The notes under the pieces are model-generated. The model had not been told where the DNA came from and searched no databases. It saw nothing but the letters and a program-made list of their open reading frames with translations. Shown one piece after another: positions 1-10,841 of a stretch of DNA of 64,000 nucleotides. This stretch comes from Planoprotostelium fungivorum (taxonomy: Eukaryota; Evosea; Variosea; Cavosteliida; Cavosteliaceae). The DNA lies in the NCBI GenBank assembly GCA_003024175.1, contig MDYQ01000023.1, positions 1 to 64,000 of the forward strand, in the 5' to 3' direction. The position numbers were made by a program, and so were the translations under genes. Positions within the stretch are counted from its first letter, which is position 1; every line of letters starts with the position of its first letter.

Positions 1-1890
1 AGCTGATCAAGTAAAGAGTCATGAATATGAATATTGTGGACAAGATGCAGGCAGAAACTTTGTAGATCATTTGAACAACATGCATGATGAGTTGATAAAA
101 ATATTGAAGAAACACTTCTGGACATCACAACAAACAAATGGCTGTTATAGAAACTCAGAAGTGCAGTTGTCAGTATAGTGTCCAGCATAGAGCATGGTAT
201 CCCAACAGATCAACCATGCAGATGTGGTCACTGCAAAGAACACAAGAAGGGTTGTAAATATATTGTCATCAAATGTTTGATCATGAAGGAATATCTGTCA
301 ATACCTATAATAGGGCTATAATAGGCTTCAATAGTGGAAAGTATGATTTGACCTTTATCATCATATCATCATATCATATTTCTGCATATCTCTCCACCCT
401 AACAAAGACAAACTCCTACATGAAACTAGAATATGGGGGCTATACTTTCCTTGATGCTCACAATTATGTGCCCCCTACTACAAACTTGGAGAAATTTGGC
501 ATCATGGCCTTCAGAAACTGAATATGAGCATGCTGTGAAGGTGTGGAAAGATAAACAATTTGCTTCATTTGGAGAGTATATGATGTATTACTGCAGATGT
601 GATGTGGAATTGTTAGGTACAGGGTACTACAAACTACAGAACCCTGCTGATGACAAAGAACAATATGGAGCTGCTGAATTATGTTAATGTTGCACAGATT
701 AGCTATCAGAACATCCTCAAAAATCATCTAATGTATGATCTGAGAACCATACCAAGCCAAACAATATATAATTTGATATCTGACAGTATATATGGAGGTA
801 GATGTGAGGTATTTAAGAGACATGCAGAGGAAGGAGATGGTATGATCATGGGGCTAGATGAGAACAATTTATATGGCTGGGCTATGATGCAGAAGCTTCC
901 ATATGGCAATATGATACTGCATACAGATAGATCTTATTGCTCAAATCTGTTGGATAGACTCAAGAATATCAGCAAACAACAGCATCAGCTTCCATATAAC
1001 CAGAGATATATGTATGGAGTTATACATAAAAGTGGATAGACAACAGATCCATACCATTTCACTGTGTTTGTCAGATGTAGTCTGTACTATACACAAGAGC
1101 AGAAAGAACATATCCTCTTCCAGAGAAAATACAACTAGATGAATCAATCCAAGTATCCAGCTATATGGATCATCTCAAGTCACAGCTGAAGACCAAACAC
1201 AACAAAACAGCTCTGCAGACAGAGAAGCTTATGTACAACTTATTTCCTAAAGACAACTATTGTATCTATTCTGAGACTCTGAAGTACCTACTAGAGAACA
1301 ATCTATGCTGTATCAATGACATATATGAGGTGATTGAGCAACCTATAGATTATATACTGAAGGATTATGTGGAGGACATGACAGCATGCAGACAGAGAAG
1401 CTTATGTACAACTTATTTCCTAAAGACAACTATTGTATCTATTCTGAGACTTTGAAGTACCTACTAGAGAACAATCTATGCTGTATCAATGACATATATG
1501 AGGTGATTGAGCAACCTATAGATTATGTACTGAAGGATTATGTGGAGGATATGACAGCATGCAGACAAAAGGCAGAAGATGGAATTTATATGGGTAAACA
1601 GACCACAGATGATAACCTTATAACAAAGAGTAGCTCAGAAAAAGAGTTCTATAAGCTCATGGTCAACAGTGGTTTTGGGAAGATGCTGCAATCTGATGAC
1701 AAATTGCACACAGGAACAACTGAAGACACACCTAATATCTCAATTCCACTCTGGTATGTCACTGACAAACTATGGTGTGCTGTGGAATCTGGAACACACC
1801 ATCTAAGAGAGGAGGGATTGAGCACTTCCAATATCAACAAAGCCTTTCTTGACGCAGCAAAGGACATCCTCAAGAACAATTGAACTGCCT
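1..1890 (+). mobile_element. Decayed Polinton/Maverick-type DNA polymerase fragment
   Basis: Conceptual translation in several frames gives pieces of a protein-primed family B DNA polymerase. One piece contains FNSGKYDLTFI (an exonuclease-region motif), another YGGRCEVF followed by GLDENNLYGWAM (polymerase motif A region with the palm aspartate), and another FYKLMVNSGFGKM (motif B region). This order and wording match polymerases of Polintons and related large virus-like DNA elements; linear plasmid polymerases are the main alternative. The element looks broken in about four to six places and also carries an internal segmental duplication. It runs off the left edge, so its terminal repeats, integrase and capsid genes cannot be judged. 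The segment is more AT-rich than the host genes to its right. The coding pieces are still easily readable, which suggests a fairly recent insertion rather than an ancient one. Confidence 0.75.
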
Positions 1891-2141
1891 TGTGAGCCAC
1901 AAATAAATTGATCTCAGCCTATTCATATGCAGCTGCCTTTCACCTCGTTGTGTCTTTTGTATGATTTGAGTGTATAGATTTCCACACAGACTGCATAAAG
2001 CAAACAGAACACAGGAGGCGAGCATTCAGTGTGAGGTGAGTTGTAGAGAAATCCGCTATAATATTCCCTTTTACTATGATGAACTGTATTTGAAAAGGAA
2101 GTCGCACGATGGGCTCTGCTCGCACATCCTCTCGCTGTTGA

Positions 2142-4310
2142 ATGAACGCACAGTCGTATCTCATCAAAGACTTCCTCAGCGAGCTGAACGGGTACCTTTG
2201 CCACCTGAATGGGGAGCCACATGTAAACATCAGAGGACTTCAGAACAAATTCACTCTTGATGTCAAGCGCAATCGCATATCTCTTTCGCATTTCAACATC
2301 GACGAAGGAAGATTGGTGTCACGCTCTGGAATCGACTGGCTTCCATTTTCAGAGGCAGAAAAGTGGTTTCTATATCCGTCTAATCCTCTCAAGAAGAAAT
2401 GGGATCAATGTCTGCGTGGGGTGATTGACATCGCCTCGCGGAATGCATCATCAGCATCCATCTCAAATTTAGGTGAGTCACCGTAAGTATAAGGCGTTGA
2501 TTGCAACAGATGTACGGTGTTCGACATGCGGAGATCATGCAATTTCGTCCTCCTGTCGTAAGAATCGCAAACCTATTGAGCAGCTGAAGAATATCACAAA
2601 CGCTAAGGCTCTTTACATGAAAATTCAGCGGGGAATGGAAGAGATCTTGAATATTAATCACCAATCGCTGAAAGGTGTCATTGCGATGAAGGTGATCATG
2701 TGTTTGCCATAGAAACTGACGAACGCACAGATCATTCAACACCCAAAGTCAATGGGAGAGATTGTGGAGGAGGCGAAGAGACTGAAAGCAACACCCGTCA
2801 AATCACTCCTAAAGAGCCCCTTGGGGAAGAAAGAACAGCGCGAAGCGTGGTGGGCTCAGTTGATCAAAGACATGATTCCATTGAGTGACCTACGATACAA
2901 AAAGTGAGTGCACTGTTTTCTAGAAAGAGGCTGCATTTGATCGATCATTGTTGATCGGTTCTCGATCGATAATCGTTGATCACTACATGATCATCGTTGA
3001 TCATCAACAGAATAAAAAAGCATATGGAGTTGGATAACATCCCGGGACTCACGCTATTGAAGGCCTTCCGTAAGAAGATCAATGAAGAGATTGTCAAGAA
3101 TTATCTCCTTGTCCAGTCAGGTGAAACTGGATGGATTATAGAGATGACGGGTAGATGTGAAACATAACTGATATTCCACAGGGTGTGGAGAAGATCATGT
3201 AGGATTTGATCACCAATGAGATCAAGTACAGAAGGAAACAAAAAATCCCAATTCCCACGGGGAGAAGGTGGAGATTCAAGATCACAATGGACGGAAGAGT
3301 CTTTGGCGATCAAGTCACAATCAGCGTCATCCCACTTGACTTCTTTTCCATGAACCCTCAGAGTCGCGACAGTGCAATCACTCTTGGAAGGAGAATGAAG
3401 AGGAGATTCACAAACACTTCACTCCAATCATCGATGGCCTGCAGCAAGTGTATGATAAACCTATCACGTGATGGTCTCGATGTTGTGATGTATCTGATTG
3501 AAACAAAAGGTTAGACATGAAGAAGTATGGTCCTGATGATCATGACGGCCGCTTTGCAGTAGAATATTTCCTTGTCCCTGATCCCAAGGCTTTGAACACC
3601 ATAATGTGGCTGTACAATGAGAGAGCACCTGATGGATCGCTGGGAAGGCACGACAAATTTTGTCCATTCTGCACATGTAAGAGGAAAAACATTGGAACGA
3701 TCTTTGTCCTTCCGCAAGTGGAATTTCACCTGTACCGTTCTCATCTGTGGCTTGCACATGAAACAGCGATTTGTTGGTGGACTGCTCAAGTATTACGGGA
3801 GAGAGGATCTCATCAGAAAGAACATCCAGGCCCTTCCAGGTGAGATCGATATCAATCTACCATACTGAATCATACAGGGATGTCGAATTGGGAATGGCGG
3901 ATATCACCAGACGAGGAGTTCACGGATCCATTGCAGGTTCTGGTGAGGAGTTCATCTTCGTCAATGTGATGACAATCATCGCGATGATGATCATGATCTT
4001 GTAGCGCTCGCGAATATTATTCAAGTATTACGTTGACCCGCCTGATGCATACCTGTCGGAGAACAAGGAGGTCATGGACAAGTTGGAGACCTTACTGGAG
4101 TCTACAAAGGTCTTGATGCGCCGTTGGACAACACCTGAGAAGATCTTCGTGTGGTACTTCCATATTCTCCTGATGCACCTCCCTGTTCTTTTGAGTGTTG
4201 ACGGAGGGATCGCTCTATATTCAAATGAGGGAGCAGAGGGCTCTCATTCTCTTGCACGAATCCTTTCTGTCAACACATACCGTGGGGTTATTGGTGAGAT
4301 ATGATCACAA
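2142..4310 (+). CDS. Transposon-like Cys-rich protein of unknown function
   Basis: A chain of exons is readable. The first exon, from ATG 2142, runs to about 2471. Next comes an exon with a Cys pair (CSTCGDHAISSSC), then a lysine-rich exon at 2739-2904. Further pieces hold RFKITMDGRVFGDQ (about 3271-3312), CPFCTCKR (about 3661-3684), LHMKQRF (about 3755-3775) and VWYFHILLMHLPVLL (about 4150-4195), followed by GAEGSHSL. The order DGR, CPxCxC, LH..R, Y.HIL..H resembles a family of large uncharacterised, often repeated genes known from animals, fungi and protists that is suspected to be transposon-derived. That resemblance is from memory of the family pattern and no function is established. One frame change near 3385 has no obvious intron, so this may be a decaying copy or contain a sequence error. 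Exon boundaries are approximate, and the gene could be two. Confidence 0.4.
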
Positions 4311-4451
4311 TCGTTGATGACAGGAGATGCAGGTAGAGCAGGAAAGCGAGGATCGGCTGTACTGCAGCTTTTTCTCATACTCCTTCGTCGAGTGTACATA
4401 ACTGCACACCATGAGGAGTGTATATGGTTAGGAGCACCAGACCACCGGAAA

Positions 4452-4886
4452 ATGGCGCCTACAGACGAATCATTTCAAAAGCAAGTGGAGGGGGCACGAG
4501 AGGAATGGACGAAGGCATTCCAGGAGGAGTACGATCACATTTCTGCCGTCGTCAAGAGTCTCACAATGGCAATGTCAGCCGAGGAGATATCTGTGCTACT
4601 TCCCACAGGAAACCCACCGCACCAGAGACCTCACATTACATTAGTTTGATCCTGCCATCAATGAAGACGATCAATCATTTGATGTGTCCAATCTCCCTAA
4701 CGAAGAGGCGACATCATACGTATTTAACGCCTTTGATTTCACAGATCTAAACCTGAATTTCGATGTGCAGACATCATTGTTTGATTCTAACGAGGAGGAC
4801 ACGAGGTGAGCGAATGCAATTACAACTTCTGATCTCTTTTCAGCCAGACTATTGAAGAATTGATACACGACGATCAAGGAGATTAG
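4452..4886 (+). CDS. Acidic hypothetical protein
   Basis: An open stretch from ATG 4452 (MAPTDESFQKQ) leads into a strongly acidic segment, DPAINEDDQSFDVSNLPN, from 4648. An intron at 4806-4843 (gtgagc...tttcag) joins it to TIEELIHDDQGD and a TAG at 4884-4886. The two halves before and after about 4600 are in different frames, so at least one more intron is needed; its sites are not clear. The product is short, acidic and aromatic-containing, like a transactivation region. The frame stays open after the TAG and runs straight into the GATA-like zinc-finger frame at 4950, so this may be the N-terminal part of that gene. No homologue is recognised. Confidence 0.35.
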
Positions 4887-4949
4887 ATCACATCGGTCTC
4901 TCTCACAGAAGTGGCCCCTACTATCTTCGATGAAGAGCCAATTTCATCG

Positions 4950-5322
4950 ATGAACTGTACCATCTGTGGTGTTAATTCAGCCGAGGGTGTGTGATTATCG
5001 TCTTCCATTCTCACCACATCAACAGAATCAATTTGAGATCAGTGGTACATTATTTAATGCTTGCATCTCTTGCTACGAGCAGAATTCAGCTGCCGAGACC
5101 TTTTCAGAGTCAACAATTGAGACATCCCTTGTCCCAAATTCATCTCAAGTTCCCACTCGACACAATCGTAAGAGAGCAGCCTCAACACCTCGCCAGAAGC
5201 CTCGATCCAATGCCACAAGGAGGAGGAGAGATGATAAACACGCAGATGATCGTCAAGTGGAGGAACATGAGACGTCGATGCATTCTCACCACGACACATT
5301 ACACAGTGTATGGCCCCTCTGA
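4950..5322 (+). CDS. GATA-like zinc-finger candidate
   Basis: ATG 4950 opens MNCTICGVNSAEG. A short intron at 4989-5025 then joins in frame to NQFEISGTLFNACISCYEQN. The resulting C-x2-C-x19-C-x2-C spacing and the LFNAC...Y wording recall a GATA finger, whose second half normally reads LCNACGLY. If LFNAC is aligned to LCNAC, the third zinc ligand would be Phe and the following CxxC would have to take over, so binding is uncertain. After the finger comes a very basic, Arg/Lys-rich stretch (about 5155-5250), as often found next to GATA fingers, then a TGA at 5320-5322. A DNA-binding role is an inference. Nearby are an acidic protein upstream and an AT-hook-like protein downstream. Confidence 0.4.
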
Positions 5323-5604
5323 TTTAATACATAACATTCGCAACGAATTGTCATCATCATCGAGTTTCGAAAATTTTCCAAGTGTCCTTTCTGGTACAAA
5401 ATGAACGTGGAAGTGGGCGCACTCCGGGCCAAAAATGAACCGGGAAAACTCGAAGAAACTAATGCCCCGACCCGCTATGCTTTTACTATGATGCCATCAA
5501 GCCGGGACATCCAAATACGAAGATGTTGCGGTCAAGAGCACCGATCGAGCAGTATATACAAACAGCTTTTGGTTTACCACCTCCGCCAAAGGTGAAGTAA
5601 CGTA

Positions 5605-6139
5605 ATGCCATCTCTAACGGATCCTCACGTCTTCTGGCTGATCACAAGTAAAGGAATACCTTATAGACGGTACCCTATTATTTCAAATATGAAACCTTAC
5701 CTTGTTAGATTTCGAATGCTTTGTGGATGCTTCCATCGTACAACCGGCTCACGCTTACTTGACAAACATACATTTGTGTTATCATATCCACGGACAGAAA
5801 GGCAAAGAGGTGAATTCGACTTCATCTTTTATCATTTAACGATCAATATAGAGGGTAATAGCATGGGAGGATATAACATCCGTAACAAAGAAGAATACAG
5901 TCAAGGTCATCCCCAATGCTGTGGTTATAGGTACAAGAAAGTCAGAAGAGGTAAGCAAACAATAGAGTGTGGGATACTGAAATGTGTTCAGATTTGGTTC
6001 ACTTTCTTGAACAGACATTTCATCTACAAAATCATATACAAAGTCTGGAAGGGGAAGACCGATGAGATCAAGCATACGAATCAGCAAGCAGACAGTCCAC
6101 TTCCAGAAGATGATCTTCTGGACAGCCCCAATCGTTTAG
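5605..6139 (+). CDS. Hypothetical protein with AT-hook-like tail
   Basis: A single clean exon from ATG 5605 (MPSLTDPHVFWLITSKG) reads through about 115 codons to KKVRR. An intron of about 64 nt (gtaagc...aacag, about 5951-6014) then joins to a basic tail containing KSGRGRPMRSS and stops at TAG 6137-6139. The core RGRP is the signature of an AT-hook, which binds the minor groove of AT-rich DNA, but only one copy is present. The first exon has several Cys and aromatic residues and a repeated YR/RY pattern; no family is recognised. The gene ends 13 nt before the kinase start codon. The other frame after the acceptor gives an acidic tail overlapping the kinase start, so the chosen splice phase is an inference. 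Confidence 0.4.
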
Positions 6140-6152
6140 GTATTAGTTGGGA

Positions 6153-7590
6153 ATGCAGCGAGAATTGATCAGCTCAGCATCGAAGCGTAAATTGAAACGA
6201 AGAGGATCAGAGGTTTACGACGATGTGATACCGACGATCAGCGATACACACATAGAACGCAATTTCACGTTCACAAAAAACATTGGAACGTGAGTTCGCA
6301 GTGCAGGTTAAACTGAATAGCTCAGGGGAGCCTTCTCTGTAGTTCGATTAGCCACAGACCGGAGGACAGGAGCGAAACGGGCTGTGAAGGTAATCGATAA
6401 GATTGCTGTGGGCAAAGAAAAGAAGGTAATTTGTGTAGAATAGGCTTATTTTAATCTCTGTAGGAAATGCTGGAAAGGGAAGTCGATATTTTGAAAAGGA
6501 TACAACACCAGCACATCATCGCTGTAGTAGAGATATATGAGACATCTAAACATCTTTACTTGGTGATGGAACTGTGAGAATTTTGACGTCTTCAACATAA
6601 ATGAATCGTCAATCAGCGCTCTAGGAGGTGAGTTATTTGATGCCATTGTCAAGAGGGGGAAATATTCGGAGAGGGACGCTGCTGTTATTGTAAGACAGAT
6701 CACGGAGGCCATCAGTTATCTTCACACAAAGGGTGATTCACAAATAGTTATGCAATCATTAAATGGGTGCAGGTATCGTGCATAGAGATTTGAAGGTGAC
6801 AATATTGCACGTAGAACAGTACAACTGATGATGTAAAGCCTGAGAATTTATTGATTGGAGGAGGGAAGGCGATCGACATCAAAATAGCCGATTTTGGTGA
6901 GACATAATGAGCAATATTTCGAACGCCATCTCACAATTGGAAGGTTTAAGCAAAATTGTTGAAGATGAAGCGATGATGAAAACAGGTGTGCCCATCACTC
7001 TGACATACCATCGGTGATTGTTGACAGCCTGTGGTACACCAGGCTATGTAGCTCCCGAAGTACTTCAGGGAGATGGGTATAACCAGGTTGCTATGACCTA
7101 AATATTCGTGTATTGACACTTCAATCAGGCTGTTGACTTGTGGAGTATTGGTGTTATCACATATATTTTGTATGCCTTTCGTACCTTCACTGCTGACTTG
7201 ACCACAGGCTCTGCGGATTCCCTCCGTTCTACGCTGACAGCAATACCAAGCTCTTTGAGAAGATCATGCACGCCAGATTCTCATTTCCCAGCCCGTACTG
7301 GTCCAAGGTAGATGACATCTTGAATTAGCAGCTCACACAGATAGGTCTCTGATGAAGCGAAAGACTTGATACGAAAGCTACTTGTTGTTAATCCTAAAAC
7401 ACGATACACGTGCGAGCAGACGTTATCCCACCCGTGGTTGAAGGTATGAATGACCCGAAGGAATTCTCTCATATTTTTGAAGGAACATAACGTGGTATCG
7501 GATACAGATCTCAGTTCTGCTGTTGTGGAGCTCAGGAATACGCTTTCAGACAATCCAACCAATGGAGACCAATCTTCATCAACAACCTGA
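6153..7590 (+). CDS. CAMK-group Ser/Thr protein kinase
   Basis: About ten small exons assemble into one compact kinase. Visible landmarks in order are the glycine loop IGTGAFSVV (split by the intron ending near 6325), the catalytic lysine in AVKVIDK, the helix-C glutamate in [15 protein letters not shown] after the hinge, HRDLKPENLL, DFG, the activation-loop [14 protein letters not shown], and [19 protein letters not shown]. The GGELF and LCGFPPFYA wording is typical of CaMKI/DCLK-like kinases. All catalytic residues are present, so it should be active. A T-loop Thr precedes ACGTPGY. The N-terminus (about 45 residues) is basic, and only about 30 residues follow the domain, so no calmodulin-binding autoinhibitory tail is visible. 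No FHA or EF-hand is seen. The start at 6153 was chosen because it is the first ATG in frame with the glycine loop. Confidence 0.85.
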
Positions 7591-7902
7591 ATAGCCGTTG
7601 AACATGTTGTGTGGCAGTGGAGACATCTACTCTATACGATGAGAATAAACCGTGGACAGATGTACGAAGCATTGAACGTTTTCATCTACATAAGGCCATT
7701 TGATTTATCTAGTTTCTGCCAAGCCCAGAGGAGCAGAAGATGCGGGGGCTTGGGAGATGTTCTTACTGACGTGCAGACCAGAGATGTAATCTTGGATGAA
7801 AGCATCGCTGTTGGCAATATCTTTTCGCCCAGTGAAGGTTCCCATCTCGTGGACTTCTATCGCCTGCATTGATTATTCATTCAGTCACGAAATCTCTTGA
7901 TG
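7591..7902. other. Gap between kinase and repetitive-protein gene
   Basis: This stretch of about 310 bases lies between the kinase stop and the stop of the opposing gene. A plus-strand open frame at 7609-7872 exists but has no recognisable motif and no supporting splice sites, and is best read as chance. No RNA gene is seen. Confidence 0.4.
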
Positions 7903-8731
7903 TCATACTTGTCGTTGAACTAACACAGGTGCCTCCACAATTTTTTCATAGATTGGACGGGTCTGCAAGATCGTGACTGGTTCTAGGATGTTGCGCTGGA
8001 TGACTGGTTGTACTTCCACTACGTTAGTGTAGACAGTGGTATCTACGACCTTTGCTGGGAGTGTAACCTGATTTTTTTATGACAAAGTCCTCAAAGTACC
8101 ATTACCTGTTGTCTCTGTGCAACCTACATAGATCAGTGCTGAAATGTAACACTTTCGCACCTCAATTAAGGAAGATGACTCGTAGATTTCCCGTGTGACG
8201 GCCTCGGTGCTCCCTTCGAACTTGACGGGGAGTACGTTGGGTGCTAATGTGTTCTGTTGCACGATCGTGGCTTCAACCTATTTGTGGGTCAGTTCAACAC
8301 TGACTTCTATATATCACCGTTCTTTCGTGTTCTTCGCGAGTGATCTGTCTGATCTCAAGTTGCTCTCTCTCTCTGTAAATGATCGGTTGTATCTCCTCCT
8401 TCTCAACCTTGGTCACGTTAGCAACTCTACACTTGGAGTTCATCACCGGGTGTATCCTTTCTTGAACGACGACGTCCTTCTGAACCGTCTCGACGATTGT
8501 CACAGGGTACCTCTCTGTAGACTGAGCGAGAACATCTCGGTGAGGGAGGGGGTCTACAGACTGCACTCGGTTCTGTTCAATGATGGGTAATGCAGGCTCT
8601 TCCATAGGAAGCTCGAAGGATTTTCCCACGATCGTTTGATTGGTGGGTGCGTCTGCACGTGTAGTCTCACTGTTGACGTCTTTTTCGCTGTTGCGGTGGA
8701 TGAGGTTGGACAGTTTATCACGGATTGGCAT
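7903..8731 (-). CDS. Val/Glu-rich repetitive protein, allergen-like
   Basis: ATG at 8731 (MPIRDKLSNLIHRNSEKD) opens a long exon that ends ...REEHERT near 8316. Further exons follow: VEATIVQQNTLAPNVLPV, an 18-nt micro-exon encoding VAQRQQ (about 8103-8120), and a last exon with VEVQPVIQRNILEPVTI, ending in TGA at 7903-7905. The protein is built from imperfect repeats in which short beta-like runs (PVI, PVTIVETV, QPIIYRE) alternate with charged residues. This resembles a group of uncharacterised fungal and amoebal proteins often annotated as allergens, with no known activity. There is no signal peptide and no membrane segment. The micro-exon keeps the frame, which supports the model. Function is unknown. 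Confidence 0.6.
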
Positions 8732-8946
8732 TGACTACCTCGCTGGTTAGCGAATAATTTTGGATGTCACTTACAAGTCGTCTAGTTATCGTGGTGCTGG
8801 GTTGTTTTGCGTGCAGTTTCTGTTAACAGAGCATGATGCTGTTTTGCGGGATTTCGCAGGTTCGTCTTTGTCAGTTCCATACGAATTTTCCAAATCCACC
8901 TTCCTCAATGTACTCCGCAGCCCTCTTTCTGGGAAAACATTCGTCT

Positions 8947-10605
8947 TTATTCCTTGCTCGCTTGTGTGATTCTCATACAATGCGAGAATAAAGCATCGAC
9001 GGAATCAGCCTTATAGTGTTCTTTTGTTTTCATATTCTTGACTGTGTAGTAATCCCCCTTCAGTTCATCTTCTCCAATGATGACCACAGCAGCAGCGTTC
9101 TGCATTCGTTCATTTCTCTCCAGCCACCATAGTCACCTCTCTTCCTGCCCTCTTCATCTGCTTAGTTGTATTCCCATCGTAGGAACAAGATAACACAAGT
9201 CCTCTCTTTCTCAATTGATGACACAACTGCAGCGCCTGAAGCGACACAGCTTCCGACTCATTCTGTCTGACAGCCACTACAGCAACGTGAGAATGTTCCT
9301 TGGGATAAAGATTCTGATCGACCATCATCAGCATCCTCTCGACACCCGCAGCCCAGCCTATCCCTCCTCCCTGGATCTTCTTCAGCCTGTGGGCATCTTC
9401 TCCGTCTTCCATCAGATCATTGATCCCCTTCAACAGCCCGTCGTATCTCCCTGTCCATATCAGTACCTCTTCACTCTCCTCCGCACCTCCTGCCAGAATG
9501 GTATTCTGTTGGCGACCTAGCCCCTCCTTAACCTTAAACTCAAAGACCGTGTGGCTGTAGTAGTCCAATCCTCTGACCAACGTGGGATTGAGCAGGTAGG
9601 GAATGCCCACAGCGTTCAAACACTCTCTGACTCTCTCGAATCGAGTCTTACTCTCTGTGTTCAGATAGTCGTGGATGGTTGGTGCATCAGAGATAATCTC
9701 TCCATCTTTCGGATCTTTTGAATCTAGTACGCGCAGTACATTTCCCTTCTCTAATCTACACGATTATCACTTGACGACAAAGATCTCTCACCTCTGTTGA
9801 CTGTCCATAGATAATTTGTCCTTCCGCTCACTCAAATATTCCTTCAAATGTGCTCGGTAATGCTCCCTACTGTCTCGGTCTCCCAGGGTATTGATTTCCA
9901 ACTTACTTCTTCAGTCCCCTATCATCGACTCTACTCACCGTGGTCTCTTGTGATAATCCCAGTCTACTGAGCAGATCTGTGGCCACTTGGATCACCTCAG
10001 CATCAGAGTGAGGGTGAGTGGAACCCAGACATTCTATGCCCAATTGATGGAATTGTCTAGTCCTTCCTTTCTGAGGTCTTTCATAGCGAAACATAGGACC
10101 TGAATAGAAGAAGCGCTGAGGTAGGCTCTCGTCCTGATGGAAATTGTCCAGAAATGCTCGCACAATTCCAGCTGTGTTTTCTGGGCGAAGGGCAATGGAA
10201 TTACCACTCAGGTCACGAAATGTGTACATCTCTTTGGATACGACATCAGACGTCTCTCCAAGCGTTCGATTGAACAATCCAACATTCTCAACCATTGGCG
10301 TGCTCACCTAAACATTCAGCACTGCTGTAAACCATATCTAAACTCACTTCGTTGTATCTGTATGGCTGACAGACCTCCCGAGTGACATCGACTAAAAAGT
10401 TGAACTTCTTCTTTTCAATAGGCCCCCAGTCATGCATACCTATACTCATGTCTGTTGAATGTGCAATCTACTCCCTACCTCTAATTCGGCCAATTCTATC
10501 TCCCTCCGAAGAAATGGCCCTAAAAAACGCAAGAGATTGATCACATATCGGGAATACAGCGGTTCTTTGTCTTCTAATGTTCACAATACATCGGAGCATG
10601 TTCAT
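8947..10605 (-). CDS. Histidyl-tRNA synthetase, bacterial/mitochondrial type
   Basis: The enzyme charges tRNA-His with histidine (class II synthetase). Reading from 10605: an Arg-rich leader MNMLRCIVNIRRQRTAVF, then IRGMHDWGPIE (motif 1 region), LRPENTAGIVRAF, motif 2 FRYERPQKGRTRQFHQLG, the HisA motif RGLDYYSHTVFEF, and GGGIGWAAGVERM (motif 3). The C-terminal anticodon-binding domain includes KQMKRAGRE joined over a 37-nt intron to NAAAVVIIGEDE. The stop is at 8947-8949. Motif 2 with RPQKGR.RQFHQLG is the bacterial form, not the eukaryotic cytosolic form. With the basic, acid-free leader this points to a mitochondrial enzyme, although dual targeting is possible. Introns show it is a nuclear gene, not contamination. 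It is divergently arranged with the calcium-channel gene, 236 bases away. Confidence 0.93.
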
Positions 10606-10841
10606 GTGTGATCTTGTGACCGCATCAATTTTTTGAGACCCTCTACAACATCACGTTTGAACACAATACAAACAAATTTGGGCGAGCTGCTACTGCCTCA
10701 CCCGAGTGTAGCCTTTTGATAGTCGTTGATGCTCGTCCAGGTCTCAACATAAATTGTCTTTGTGAAAATAATATCGGGTGGAAGAAAAGAGGTGTAAACG
10801 GTGTCAGTTCCCAGAAGCTTTAGCGAAGAGGATCTCTGAGG
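10606..10841. promoter_or_regulatory. Divergent promoter region (HisRS / calcium channel)
   Basis: The only sequence between two head-to-head start codons, so it must hold both promoters or most of them. No TATA box or named motif can be asserted. Confidence 0.4.

Noticed and set aside
5401-5595. Open frame starting MNVEVGALRAK overlapping the GATA-like region
   Set aside because: No motif, no splice support, and composition unlike a folded protein.
8947-10605. Bacterial contamination as the source of the HisRS gene
   Set aside because: The gene has several short spliceosomal introns and sits among clear host genes.
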